Shown: piece by piece, positions 58,563-64,000 of the stretch
Position numbering within the stretch: position 1 is the first letter of the stretch
How the letters are laid out: each line of letters begins with the position of its first letter
NCBI GenBank assembly: GCA_036250195.1
Contig: JAVHZZ010000017.1
Coordinates: 620,001 to 684,000 of the forward strand
Length of the DNA stretch: 64,000 bases
From: Mixophyes australis
Lineage: Eukaryota > Chordata > Amphibia > Anura > Limnodynastidae
Direction: 5' to 3'
Position numbers and translations under genes: made by a program
Notes under the pieces: generated by a model
The model's input: only the letters and a program-made list of their open reading frames with translations
Database searches by the model: none
What the model was told of the DNA's origin: nothing

Positions 58563-61295
58563 ATAATGTAGTAATGTAGTAATCTATGTATGAAATGTAA
58601 AATTTACATAAATTCAAATTTGCAATATCATCCTAGACCCTAGTAACTCCTACTCTTGTTATAACAATTCACTGGATTTTCTCTGTATTCATTTTAAAAA
58701 CCCATATTCTCTCTCTGTAATAACATTTACTTTTTCTGCTCCTTGTTGTCCTATTAGTGCGCACCAAGACTGGAGTCACCGCCCCCAGGATTTTATCTGG
58801 ATTACAGCTCGGAGGTATTTACTAAGATACAACTTTCTAAAAATATAAGTCTTCCCATCAGTGACCACTTCACATTATATTAATTTTACACAGATGGAAC
58901 ATAATTGAAGTTGAGGCCATTGGGCCTTGGTGGTGGCGGTGGGAGGTCTAAAGCAACAGCAAGCTGGGTGGAGGGGTGGAGGGGTGGGGCAGAAAAATGG
59001 AATCCAGATCAGATACCAGGTACAGCAGAGGATATGTGGAAAAATCAGATTTCTATTATGCTTCTGCTTATATGAGTAATTTTTATATCTGGGCTTGCAA
59101 AACATTTAGATTTCTGTTGAGAACATGACAAAATATCCTACCCCACACTTGCTGCCTAGGTGTGATCTTTGGCTCAAAACTATCCTTTATTCCCCACATC
59201 CCATCTCTATCTCTCTGACCCCCTGACCAACATTGCTGTGTGACTGGATCATATAGCCCACTGAGCACTTTTTACAGTTGCAATCTGACCAATATACAAT
59301 ATATAGCACTTAACCTCATGTATCAAACTTACATTGTCCCATAGGTTGTAAGCTTGTGAGCAGGGTCCTCTTACTTCTCTGTCTGTCTGTATTACCCAGT
59401 ACTGTTTTATTACTGTGTTTGTATCCATTTGTAAAGCACTATGGAATATGCTGGCGCTATATAAATAAATGATGATGATGATAGTACCAGAGGTAGCAAA
59501 AGTCAACACAAAGCCCAGGAGTAGAGCTGGACATCGGGAAATCTTCTACCTCCTGATAAAATTGATCTCTTTAGGATCGAGTGTTTGATTCCTGAGGGTT
59601 TCCCATTTCATGCAATGTTTGTAAATATCTGCTAAATTACACTATCAGCTACTATGATATCCTACTATTAGTCTGGGGATGGTCTTCTCATTTGTTTGGT
59701 TCACGTGAAGTGCTATCCTGTTTTACGAGTACTAGGAATGAATCTTTGGCTGTAGCTCCTAAAATTTCAGTCCATTATTGGTATTTGGCTTCCGCATGTA
59801 GATTAATATAACAGACGCAACACAAATATAATCTGCCTTGTTTGTTAAACCATGCGCATGTCCTTTTGGCTTTGTCTACCTGTTTCTTTTATTAAGCTGA
59901 CATTCTGCTATCTATATGTCCTCTTTTTAATTTCTGTCCAATGCCGTCTACTTCTACTACTGGGAATGTCTTGTTATGATTGGTTACTGCAAGTTACAGC
60001 TCATCTGTGATATCTCCATCAGCTTAAAAAAACAAAACAACTTAATGCACATGCAGCCCCAGGAGTGAATTGCGTAAAACTAATGGTTGCTTCATGGTTA
60101 GGATATTGTACCTGTGTACATGGTTTACCCCATTGTGTAGTCATTCTTTTCATATGCATACATTTTATCAACAGTCAGAATTCTCAGCATCTGATGAAGT
60201 GAAGACAACTGAAGATGCTGGATGTGAAGTTCCCATCAATGAGGTATGGTGGCTTTTTGACTTCATATTTAGATGGATTCTATTATCCTCTGCAAAAGGT
60301 CTGATTGGCGGAAACAGATAGATCAGGGGGCGGCTTTGCTAAGTGCAGATAAGGCGCACAACTGTGTCTAGTTTTGCACTGTTATTTTAATGAGTTAGTT
60401 TGGGAGGAGAAGCTGCTTTTAGGGAAGCAACTGAATATTTTGATGTTTGTATATGAGCCTTAGAGCTTCTGTAGTTCATCACATGACTTTATTAGAACAC
60501 ATAATGGTGAAGGAAGCTGGTAAAATTCATTATGTCCGCACAATTTGTGCTCTTTAATTAAGTTACATTCAGAGGAGGGAATTCAATTGACAGCATTACT
60601 CGTGAGAATAACGCGTTCCTTGCACTATTAATGTTACTACGGTAATACTGCACATTATTACCGTTAGTACGGTAATCTCAACATTGATTTTCGCCTGCAG
60701 CTCTGAAAGCCTTGAGTAGAGAGCCGCGTTAAAATTATCGTACTAACGATAATAGGGCGTGGGCTGCGTTATTCTCACGAGTAACGCTGCCAATTAAATT
60801 CCCCCATAGAACATCCAGGCCTGCGATAATAACTAATCCTTGTTACATTTACTAAGATCAGTATCAGTTTTCTTAGCAGGCTTGGACTCAAACTTTTTTC
60901 CCCTACAGAATACACATGAGAAACAGACAGCAACAGAACGTCTTCATGCTCTATGCAGCTTGGTCTCAGACTGTACACCATCCCCACCAGAAAGACCGCA
61001 TGCCTCAATTGACAACATCCCTTCTTCCGTTCCCGTGGTCATCACTACATCACCGCAGGTGGACACAAGAGAGATCACCATCGAGAATGATGCACAAGCA
61101 GATTTTTCATTCTTCTGTTTGTGCTCATGGTGCTGCCTTCCAGCAGACCAGCAGCAGCGGAGGCAACAGCAAACATCTGGCCCCCGGAGATCTCGTCTTC
61201 AGTCCCTGTGGAGGTGGATTCGTAAAAGATGTGGAAGGGTGGTTTCTGCGAGCAACATCAGTGGAAACCAAGACAATGGCAGCGCTGGGAACTGA
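48336..61295 (+). CDS. Unrecognised multi-exon gene with repeated Ser/Pro exon modules (about 276 aa)
   Basis: Eight exons can be joined: 48322-48413 (ATG at 48336), 49843-49902, 50568-50627, 50825-50884, 51385-51444, 58758-58814, 60175-60243 and 60909-61295 (TGA). Every coding exon has a length divisible by three, all junctions are phase 0 with AG/GT sites, and the frame stays open. Exons 2-6 are 19-20-codon modules of the type E-x-V-x-S-P-x-S-P-P-x-G-F-Y-x-x-S-S-S-E, duplicated together with parts of their introns. The N terminus contains a KEN tripeptide (residues 16-18), which is a degradation signal in some cell-cycle proteins. The tail has a Cys cluster (FFCLCSWCCLP), a Gln stretch and an Arg-rich helix-like segment. 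No signal peptide or membrane span is evident. I do not recognise the family. A 6.1-kb hAT transposon lies in the intron after exon 5. Confidence 0.6.
48758..49515. mobile_element. MITE, 758 bp, TSD TAT, with nested MITE
   Basis: Inverted ends GGGCCAGATTCATGTTCAGAC and the complement of CGGACTTGAATCAGGCCC. TAT lies on both sides (48755-48757, 49516-49518). An internal stretch at 48919-49193 is a copy of the 46548 MITE family. Confidence 0.75.
49843..49902 (+). CDS. Novel gene exon 2 (module 1)
   Basis: 60 bp, ESVSSPKSPPQGFYVGSSSE, between GTTGTCTTAG and GTATTTTC. The flanking intron ends are shared with exon 3. Confidence 0.62.
50568..50627 (+). CDS. Novel gene exon 3 (module 2)
   Basis: 60 bp, ESVSRPQSPPRVFYMGSSSE. 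About 100 bases of the following intron match those after exon 2, so the exon and intron were duplicated together. Confidence 0.62.
50825..50884 (+). CDS. Novel gene exon 4 (module 3)
   Basis: 60 bp, EDVPSAGSAPPGVHLDSSLR, after GTTGTCTTAG and before GTAAGT. A more diverged module. Confidence 0.6.
51385..51444 (+). CDS. Novel gene exon 5 (module 4)
   Basis: 60 bp, CRAPTPDTDLEKYLLNYTFK, between TTTTCTTAG and GTATGTTC. The downstream intron shares CTTCCCATCAGTAGACTCT-type sequence with the other modules. Confidence 0.58.
51848..51877 (+). promoter_or_regulatory. hAT core promoter: TATA box and YY1 site
   Basis: TATAAAT at 51848-51854 is followed by GCCGCCATCTT at 51867-51877, the reverse complement of the YY1 consensus AANATGGCGGC. 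YY1 just after a TATA box near the start of transcription is common in transposon promoters. The transposase ATG is about 830 bases downstream. Confidence 0.55.
51917..52046. repeat. TGTGC-based microsatellite in hAT 5' region
   Basis: Five copies of a TGTGCTGTTTAGTTC-type 15-mer run into (TGTGC)n. Confidence 0.92.
52047..52531 (+). repeat. Direct duplication of about 145 bp in hAT 5' leader
   Basis: 52047-52191 and 52387-52531 both run from CTGCAGTATCAGTCCAGTGG to AAGGGCATAGTTATTTCCCC. A shorter GCAGTATAAGYCCATTGGTA motif recurs between and after them. Confidence 0.88.
52705..55716 (+). CDS. hAT transposase with BED zinc finger, about 1003 aa
   Basis: This is a cut-and-paste transposase of the hAT superfamily. 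The ATG at 52705 (TATAATGG) is preferred as the first in frame. Residues 1-215 are low-complexity: acidic, Ser/Pro and a basic KKPKLRKSSKKR stretch that could serve in nuclear entry. A BED zinc finger lies at about residues 222-275 (CSLCKAQI with the LIRHLNNLH pair), for terminal DNA binding. The RNase H-fold core carries TTDMWTS near residue 470 (first Asp) and VSDNASNI near 558 (second Asp). The C-terminal dimerisation region includes SSVYSERVFSAAGNLVSE near 910, the hAT signature. The acidic tail ends EDEDDILPQ. The ORF is intact; the length is large for the family because of the N-terminal extension. It resembles ZBED-type domesticated proteins, but its TIRs and TSD show it is a transposon. 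Confidence 0.95.
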   Translation: METKNLEDKVGKDQDPLPPNAEAAATSHDIDDEMPSTSSSKPDAQSRSTGHVKSKKPKLRKSSKKRNLKSSEEKRKVANMPFTTRSGKERLRPWPVFMTSGSASPTDLSPPPPPPPYKKLKRVMLSATKQQTTLPSKEKLSQIPKASPSVLVVVKPDLPITVLPITVREEVAREEAIDDVAGAVEELDDEDGDVVIVNEAPGGETADVHGMKKPIVMPGQKTKKCTSSVWSYFYPNPDNQCMAICSLCKAQISRGKDLAHLGTSSLIRHLNNLHSSVVSSGTGARTLIGTGTPKSRGPVGYTPATPSSSTSSTISIRFSPAAQVSSQTESSSIRDSSEESCSGTPTTATAAVAAVSRSSSQRGSRKTAKSFTKQLTVQQSFAMTTKYDSSHPIAKRITAAVTAMLVLDVRPVSAISGVGFRGLMEVLCPRYQIPSRFHFTRQAIPKMYREVRSSVLSALKNAVVPTVHLTTDMWTSGSGQTKDYMTVTAHWVDASPSAATATAASVAASTKWLLMQRQATLCITGFNKRHNADNILEKMREIISQWLTPLRLSWGFVVSDNASNIVRALNMGNFQHVPCFAHTINLVVQHYLKSDRGVQEMLAVARKIAGHFRHSASAYRRLEAHQKSLNLPCHHLKQEVVTRWNSTLYMLQRMEEQQKAIQAYTATYDIGKGVGMRLSQAQWRLISVLCKVLQPFELATREVSSDTASLSQVIPLIRLLQKQLEKVREELVSHCDYTKHVALVDVALHTLCQDPRVVTLLKSEEYILATVLDPRFKAYVVSLFPADTSLQRCKDLLVRRLSSEEDRDMPTAPPSFSSTSMAARKKLSFPKRGTGGDADNIWSRLKDLPTIADMSTLAALDAVTIEKIVDDYFADTIQVDMSDSPYCYWQEKKAVWKPLYKLALFYLSCPPSSVYSERVFSAAGNLVSERRRRLLPHNVEKMMFIKMNNQFLNEVQHCPPDTTEGPVVVESSGDELIMCDEEEVHTVGGEESEVEDEDDILPQ
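56371..56508. repeat. Two hairpins with a GTACCGGGGCCAC arm
   Basis: GTGGCCCCGGTA...TACCGGGGCCAC at about 56372-56405, and an imperfect second copy at about 56473-56506. Confidence 0.7.
56740..57475. repeat. 79-bp minisatellite in hAT 3' region, about 9-10 copies
   Basis: TCTACGCAGTCCA recurs at 56751, 56830, 56909, 56988, 57067, 57146, 57225, 57302, 57381 and 57460. The period is 79 with one unit of 77. Each unit includes GGTGCGAATCATAAAAGTTC. Confidence 0.97.
57797..58757. other. Intron of the novel gene after the hAT
   Basis: TA microsatellites lie at 58500-58527 and 58535-58560. No coding seen. Confidence 0.6.
58500..58560. repeat. Two (TA)n tracts
   Basis: Each about 12-14 units, separated by AAAATC. 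Confidence 0.92.
58758..58814 (+). CDS. Novel gene exon 6 (module 5)
   Basis: 57 bp, CAPRLESPPPGFYLDYSSE, between TCCTATTAG and GTATTTAC. It combines the C-x-A-P start of exon 5 with the SPPxGFY centre of exons 2-3. The intron start resembles that after exon 5. Confidence 0.6.
59330..59485 (+). mobile_element. L2/CR1-like LINE or SINE 3' tail with (ATG)n
   Basis: GTTGTAAGCTTGTGAGCAGG and GGCGCTATATAAATAAATGATGATG are the standard 3' end of this repeat class. Confidence 0.75.
60175..60243 (+). CDS. Novel gene exon 7
   Basis: 69 bp, 23 codons, acidic (SEFSASDEVKTTEDAGCEVP followed by INE), between TTATCAACAG and GTATGG. Not one of the repeated modules. Confidence 0.55.
60575..60805. mobile_element. 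MITE, about 231 bp, long inverted repeats
   Basis: The ends GAGGGAATTCAATTGACAGC and GGGGGAATTTAATTGGCAGC (complemented) continue as GTTACTCGTGAGAATAACGC-type arms of about 40 bp. The target duplication is not clear. It lies in the last intron of the novel gene; a fragment of the same family is at 41575. Confidence 0.78.
60909..61295 (+). CDS. Novel gene terminal exon (Cys/Arg-rich tail)
   Basis: Preceded by TTTTTTCCCCTACAG. In phase 0 it encodes NTHEKQTATERLHALCSLVS, then a Pro/Ser/Thr stretch, FFCLCSWCCLPADQQQRRQQ and LQSLWRWIRKRCGRVV, ending SGNQDNGSAGN at the TGA 61293-61295. The Cys cluster could be lipidated or bind metal; this is speculation. A second frame (60916-61350) is also open over the whole exon and runs into a possible donor (CAGG|GTGAGC at 61318-61325), so the reading frame deserves RNA support. 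Confidence 0.55.
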   Translation, partial: NTHEKQTATERLHALCSLVSDCTPSPPERPHASIDNIPSSVPVVITTSPQVDTREITIENDAQADFSFFCLCSWCCLPADQQQRRQQQTSGPRRSRLQSLWRWIRKRCGRVVSASNISGNQDNGSAGN

Positions 61296-62028
61296 GACAT
61301 ACCATCATGCGGCATACAGGGTGAGCTCATGTCTTGCACTGAAGGGTTAAGTTGTTACATAGTCTGATTCTACACATACTAACCTAGGAAACACCTATAT
61401 TGTACTGATGCACTATCCACAATGTTCTACACATATATACACCAAGAAAATAATAATCAGATTCTGTTGGCTGAATCCCAAGGATTCAACTAAACACAAA
61501 TCTTCCTAAACCTGCTAGGAATTATCCACATTTTAATCCAAATTCAGGATTCTGTACATCAATATATTTTACATATAATACATTTTCCACATTTAGAAAT
61601 ATAGCTGTAACATAAGTCTTCTAGTTTTACTCTTTCCTTCACCATCAGCCATCTAAAGATACAATATATTTACATAAATTAGTGGTCTTAAGTATGGATT
61701 TAACCAAATCTACCAGAGATCTTTAATTCTTCATATAAAACCTGCACATACTACAAATGTATTAGAAACATGAAATTATCTGATAGAAGAGGACTAGTGA
61801 CTGTATCCGTCAGTGCAAGACATTTCCCCTGTTCATGAGCACGGAAAGATGGACACTGTTGCTGATTTAACACCAGATGTTTCATATAGATATATAGATA
61901 TATAAATATATAGATCTAATTGTTTAATTTAGATATACAGATATAGATGTTTATGTAATATGCTTAAAATATTGGTAGTTACAAAAAAACAAAAAAAACA
62001 AAAAAAATATTATAAGAGTAAGAGAGGG
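61296..62028. other. No recognisable gene
   Basis: AT-rich 3' flank of the novel gene. An AGATATATAGATATA run lies at 61886-61945, A-rich at 61981-62010. Confidence 0.5.
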
Positions 62029-62290
62029 CTGGGATTAGTAGTGATATAAACACTGAGGGTGCATGTAGATGAAAAGGTTAAGGTGACTGGCGGGTCAGGT
62101 TCAGGGCAGGATCATGCGTCCTCCCTGGCAGGTCATCGAGTGTCCCCTGCACGATTGCCTCAAATTTAGTTGACCCAGGTCAGCGAGCAGGTCCAGTCGC
62201 GGTCGGCTGACCGTAGTTTGTTTACTTTAGCACTGTTGGTGGATGCGGGGACTGCGGCTCCTGGGCCGGGGAGCTCTCTATCTGTTTCTC
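62029..62290 (+). pseudogene. Outer-type Ngaro 5' end and gag start
   Basis: GTGATATAAACACTGAGGGT (62041-62060) matches the Ngaro A repeat at 4871 and 7240. An ATG frame begins at 62170 and runs open to the gypsy LTR at 62291, encoding Ser/Ala/Gly-rich sequence (ALLVDAGTAAPGPGSS). The same frame resumes at 3980 on the other side of the gypsy target duplication, where it stays open to 4368. Confidence 0.65.
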
Positions 62291-62914
62291 TGTCACAACT
62301 GATAGTGGGTACCTGCTGTTGTTGGCGCAACTCAGAGGAAGGCGCGGAGTCTAACGTGCCCCTGGTATTCACCAGGAACCCCCGCAAGGAAGTATGGACT
62401 CCGCTGCAGGGACACGCAGGTCGCAGTCCTTCCTAGAGTCCACAGCGAGATACAAGGAGGTGTCAGACAGGCCGGGTCAGCAACGTTCAGGTAGAAGAGG
62501 TACAAAGGGAAATCCAGAAGAATGGTGAGGCAAGCCGGGTCGGTAACTTTCAGGGAGAACAGTACAAAGGCAGAATCCAAATAGGGGTGGTCAAACGGTC
62601 CGGGTCAAAAGGTCACAAGCAGCACAAGGATAGTCAGGAACGAGTACAGCAACTGGTATACACAAACGCTGGAGGCAGGAAGACCTGATACTCTGGCACT
62701 GGTGAGAGGGCAGGAAGAGGTTTAAATACTGTGGTAACCCAATCAGAATCAGCGCTGCAGCGCTGTCATACCTGCCGCCGGGAATCCTTCATAGCGTCCC
62801 GTTGCCTAGCAACGGGGCGCGTCATCACACCCAGAGGTCGGACGGCAGGGGGATCCGGAAGTGATGCGTCTGGTTGCTATGCAGACAGGCGGCCGTACGG
62901 AACGGCGCCTGACA
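62291..62914 (-). repeat. 3' LTR of the gypsy element (624 bp)
   Basis: TGTCACAACTG...CCTGACA. It matches 3332-3974 apart from five substitutions and a 19-bp deletion that removes one arm of the 27-bp palindrome. The outer flank 62286-62290 is TTCTC. Confidence 0.95.
62798..62816. promoter_or_regulatory. RFX X-box-like palindrome, right LTR
   Basis: Same CCCGTTGC-CTA-GCAACGGG dyad as at 3839-3857. Confidence 0.5.
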
Positions 62915-64000
62915 GTATACCCTCCTCTTCCTCCTCCTGTTTGAAGGAACATTTTAAGAATTCTAGGAGAGTGAAGGTCCTGCTTGTCCACCCATGATCT
63001 CTCCTCTGGGCCAAATCCTTTCCAATGGACAAGAAATTGCTGTTTGCCACGAAGAATGCGAGAGGCCAAGATCCGATTGACTTCGAATTCAGTTCCAGAA
63101 GAGGTTTGTATTGGTGGGGGACGACAGGGAGGTCGATAGAATTTATTGAGTACCACTGGTCGTAGTAATGAGACATGAAAAGTATTATGACATCTCAGAG
63201 AAGGAGGAAGTTTCAATTTAAAGCATACAGGATTAATTACTTGCATGATGGTGTACGGGCCAATAAATCGAGGAGCCATCTTCATAGAAGGAACTTTTAG
63301 TCTTAGGTCCCGGGTGGATAGCCATACTTGGTCTCCCACCTTTAAGAGAGGAGTGGCCCTCCGATGACGATCTGCAAAGATTTTGTGATGCTGAGTAGCC
63401 TTGAGTAAAGCCATCTTAGTCTTAGCCCAAATGAGAGAAAACTCCCGATAAAGAGTATCTACGGCTGGAACCGGTGAAGAGGACACTGGAAAAGGATCCG
63501 GAAACACAGGATGACTTCCATATACAATAAAGAATGGGGAGAATCCGGTAGACTCATGAATGTGTTGGTTATGGGAGAACTCCGCCCAAGGAAGTAATTG
63601 AGACCATTTATTCTGATTGTCAGAAGTAAAACAGCGAAGAAATGTCTCGAGGTCCTGATTGATTCGCTCCGTCTGTCCATTGGTTTGAGGATGATATCCC
63701 GAAGAGAATTTCAATTCTATGTTCAATTTCCTACAAAAGGTTCTCCAAAAACGGGATGTGAATTGGACTCCACGGTCCGAAATGATCTCCTTCGGGCAAC
63801 CATGTAATCTGAATATCTCCTTGATAAAGATATCTGCCAGACGACTGGCCGTGGGCAGTCCAGTTAGAGGAATAAAATGTGCCATCTTCGAAAATCGATC
63901 AATAACCACCCAGATAGTGGTAAACCCTGCACTGTGGGGTAGGTCTGTGATAAAATCCATGGCCACACTTTCCCAAGGAGCATCGGGGATAGGGAGTGGA
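62806..64000 (-). CDS. pol: gypsy integrase with chromodomain (pol C terminus, open to window edge)
   Basis: This frame enters from the right edge and is intact. The DDE integrase core shows MDFITDLP (first Asp), IISDRGVQF (second Asp) and GYHPQTNGQTERINQDLE (with the catalytic Glu), near 63950-63640. A GPYTIMQVINP-type segment and HNTFHVSLLRP follow. The C-terminal chromodomain includes NRILASR and FLVHWKGFGPEERSW near 63100-62980, which directs integration to particular chromatin in chromoviruses. The frame passes the polypurine tract and ends about 100 bases inside the LTR at 62806, so the last 35 or so residues are LTR-encoded. It belongs to the same element type as 1-3974, where the RT half is visible. 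Confidence 0.93.
   Translation of the reverse strand, partial: PLPIPDAPWESVAMDFITDLPHSAGFTTIWVVIDRFSKMAHFIPLTGLPTASRLADIFIKEIFRLHGCPKEIISDRGVQFTSRFWRTFCRKLNIELKFSSGYHPQTNGQTERINQDLETFLRCFTSDNQNKWSQLLPWAEFSHNQHIHESTGFSPFFIVYGSHPVFPDPFPVSSSPVPAVDTLYREFSLIWAKTKMALLKATQHHKIFADRHRRATPLLKVGDQVWLSTRDLRLKVPSMKMAPRFIGPYTIMQVINPVCFKLKLPPSLRCHNTFHVSLLRPVVLNKFYRPPCRPPPIQTSSGTEFEVNRILASRILRGKQQFLVHWKGFGPEERSWVDKQDLHSPRILKMFLQTGGGRGGYTVRRRSVRPPVCIATRRITSGSPCRPTSGCDDAPRC
62917..62937 (-). other. Polypurine tract
   Basis: On the minus strand AGGAGGAGGAAGAGGAGGG lies immediately before the 3' LTR and would prime plus-strand DNA synthesis. Confidence 0.8.
63822..64000 (-). repeat. Copy of window bases 1-179
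   Basis: 179 bases aligned without gaps to the window start, one mismatch (63911 C versus 90 A), which changes a Trp to Leu in integrase. Offset 63821. Confidence 0.97.

Noticed and set aside
62806..62914. LTR-encoded tail of the integrase frame as a separate peptide or gene
   Set aside because: It is only read-through of the pol frame into the LTR up to the first stop.

Overview
The window looks like repeat-dense nuclear DNA of a vertebrate, most likely an amphibian (frog). The reasons are the mix of elements and the gene types: a Sushi-type Ty3/gypsy chromovirus, Ngaro tyrosine-recombinase retrotransposons, a Penelope-like element with a GIY-YIG region, hAT, Tc1 and 3-bp-TSD MITE transposons, L1/Tx1 and L2-like LINE debris, and a C2H2 zinc-finger gene whose small KRAB-like and acidic linker exons resemble those of anuran zinc-finger clusters. 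The species call is inference. No tRNA, rRNA or CRISPR was seen.

Layout. 1-3974: the 5' part of a chromovirus on the minus strand, running off the left edge. 3975-8790: an older Ngaro element, itself interrupted by a second, structurally recognisable Ngaro (4840-7880) with split direct repeats A1 / B1-A2-B2. 8800-20650: decayed retroelement pieces, a zinc-finger relic and MITEs. 21817-23572: an isolated zinc-finger array and a dead Tc1 transposon. 23880-27440: Penelope-like debris. 27590-29599: a 2-kb solo LTR with a perfect 5-bp target duplication. 30325-38493: a minus-strand KRAB-like C2H2 zinc-finger gene with good splice sites but a broken finger array, with L1, L2 and two minisatellites in and around it. 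40430-43120: LINE, MITE and hAT debris. 43668-45835: a promoter/first-exon-like unit present three times in tandem. 48322-61295: a plus-strand multi-exon gene I do not recognise; five of its exons are 19-20-codon phase-0 modules that arose by exon-intron duplication. A 6.1-kb hAT transposon (51689-57788) with perfect 8-bp target duplications and an intact transposase of about 1003 codons sits in one of its introns. 62029-64000: the 5' part of a Ngaro gag, then the 3' LTR and integrase/chromodomain of the same chromovirus type.

The two ends of the window belong together. Bases 63822-64000 repeat bases 1-179 with one mismatch. The outer flanks of the two LTRs carry the same 5-bp target duplication, TTCTC. 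The Ngaro gag frame broken at 62290 continues in frame at 3980 if one TTCTC copy is kept. So both ends are halves of one insertion site, which implies a tandem duplication of about 63.8 kb, a circular source, or an assembly duplication.

The two host loci are independent as far as can be seen. The zinc-finger gene would be a nuclear repressor-type DNA-binding protein, now damaged. The repeated-exon gene encodes a predicted Ser/Pro-rich protein of about 276 residues with a Cys- and Arg-rich tail and no assigned function.
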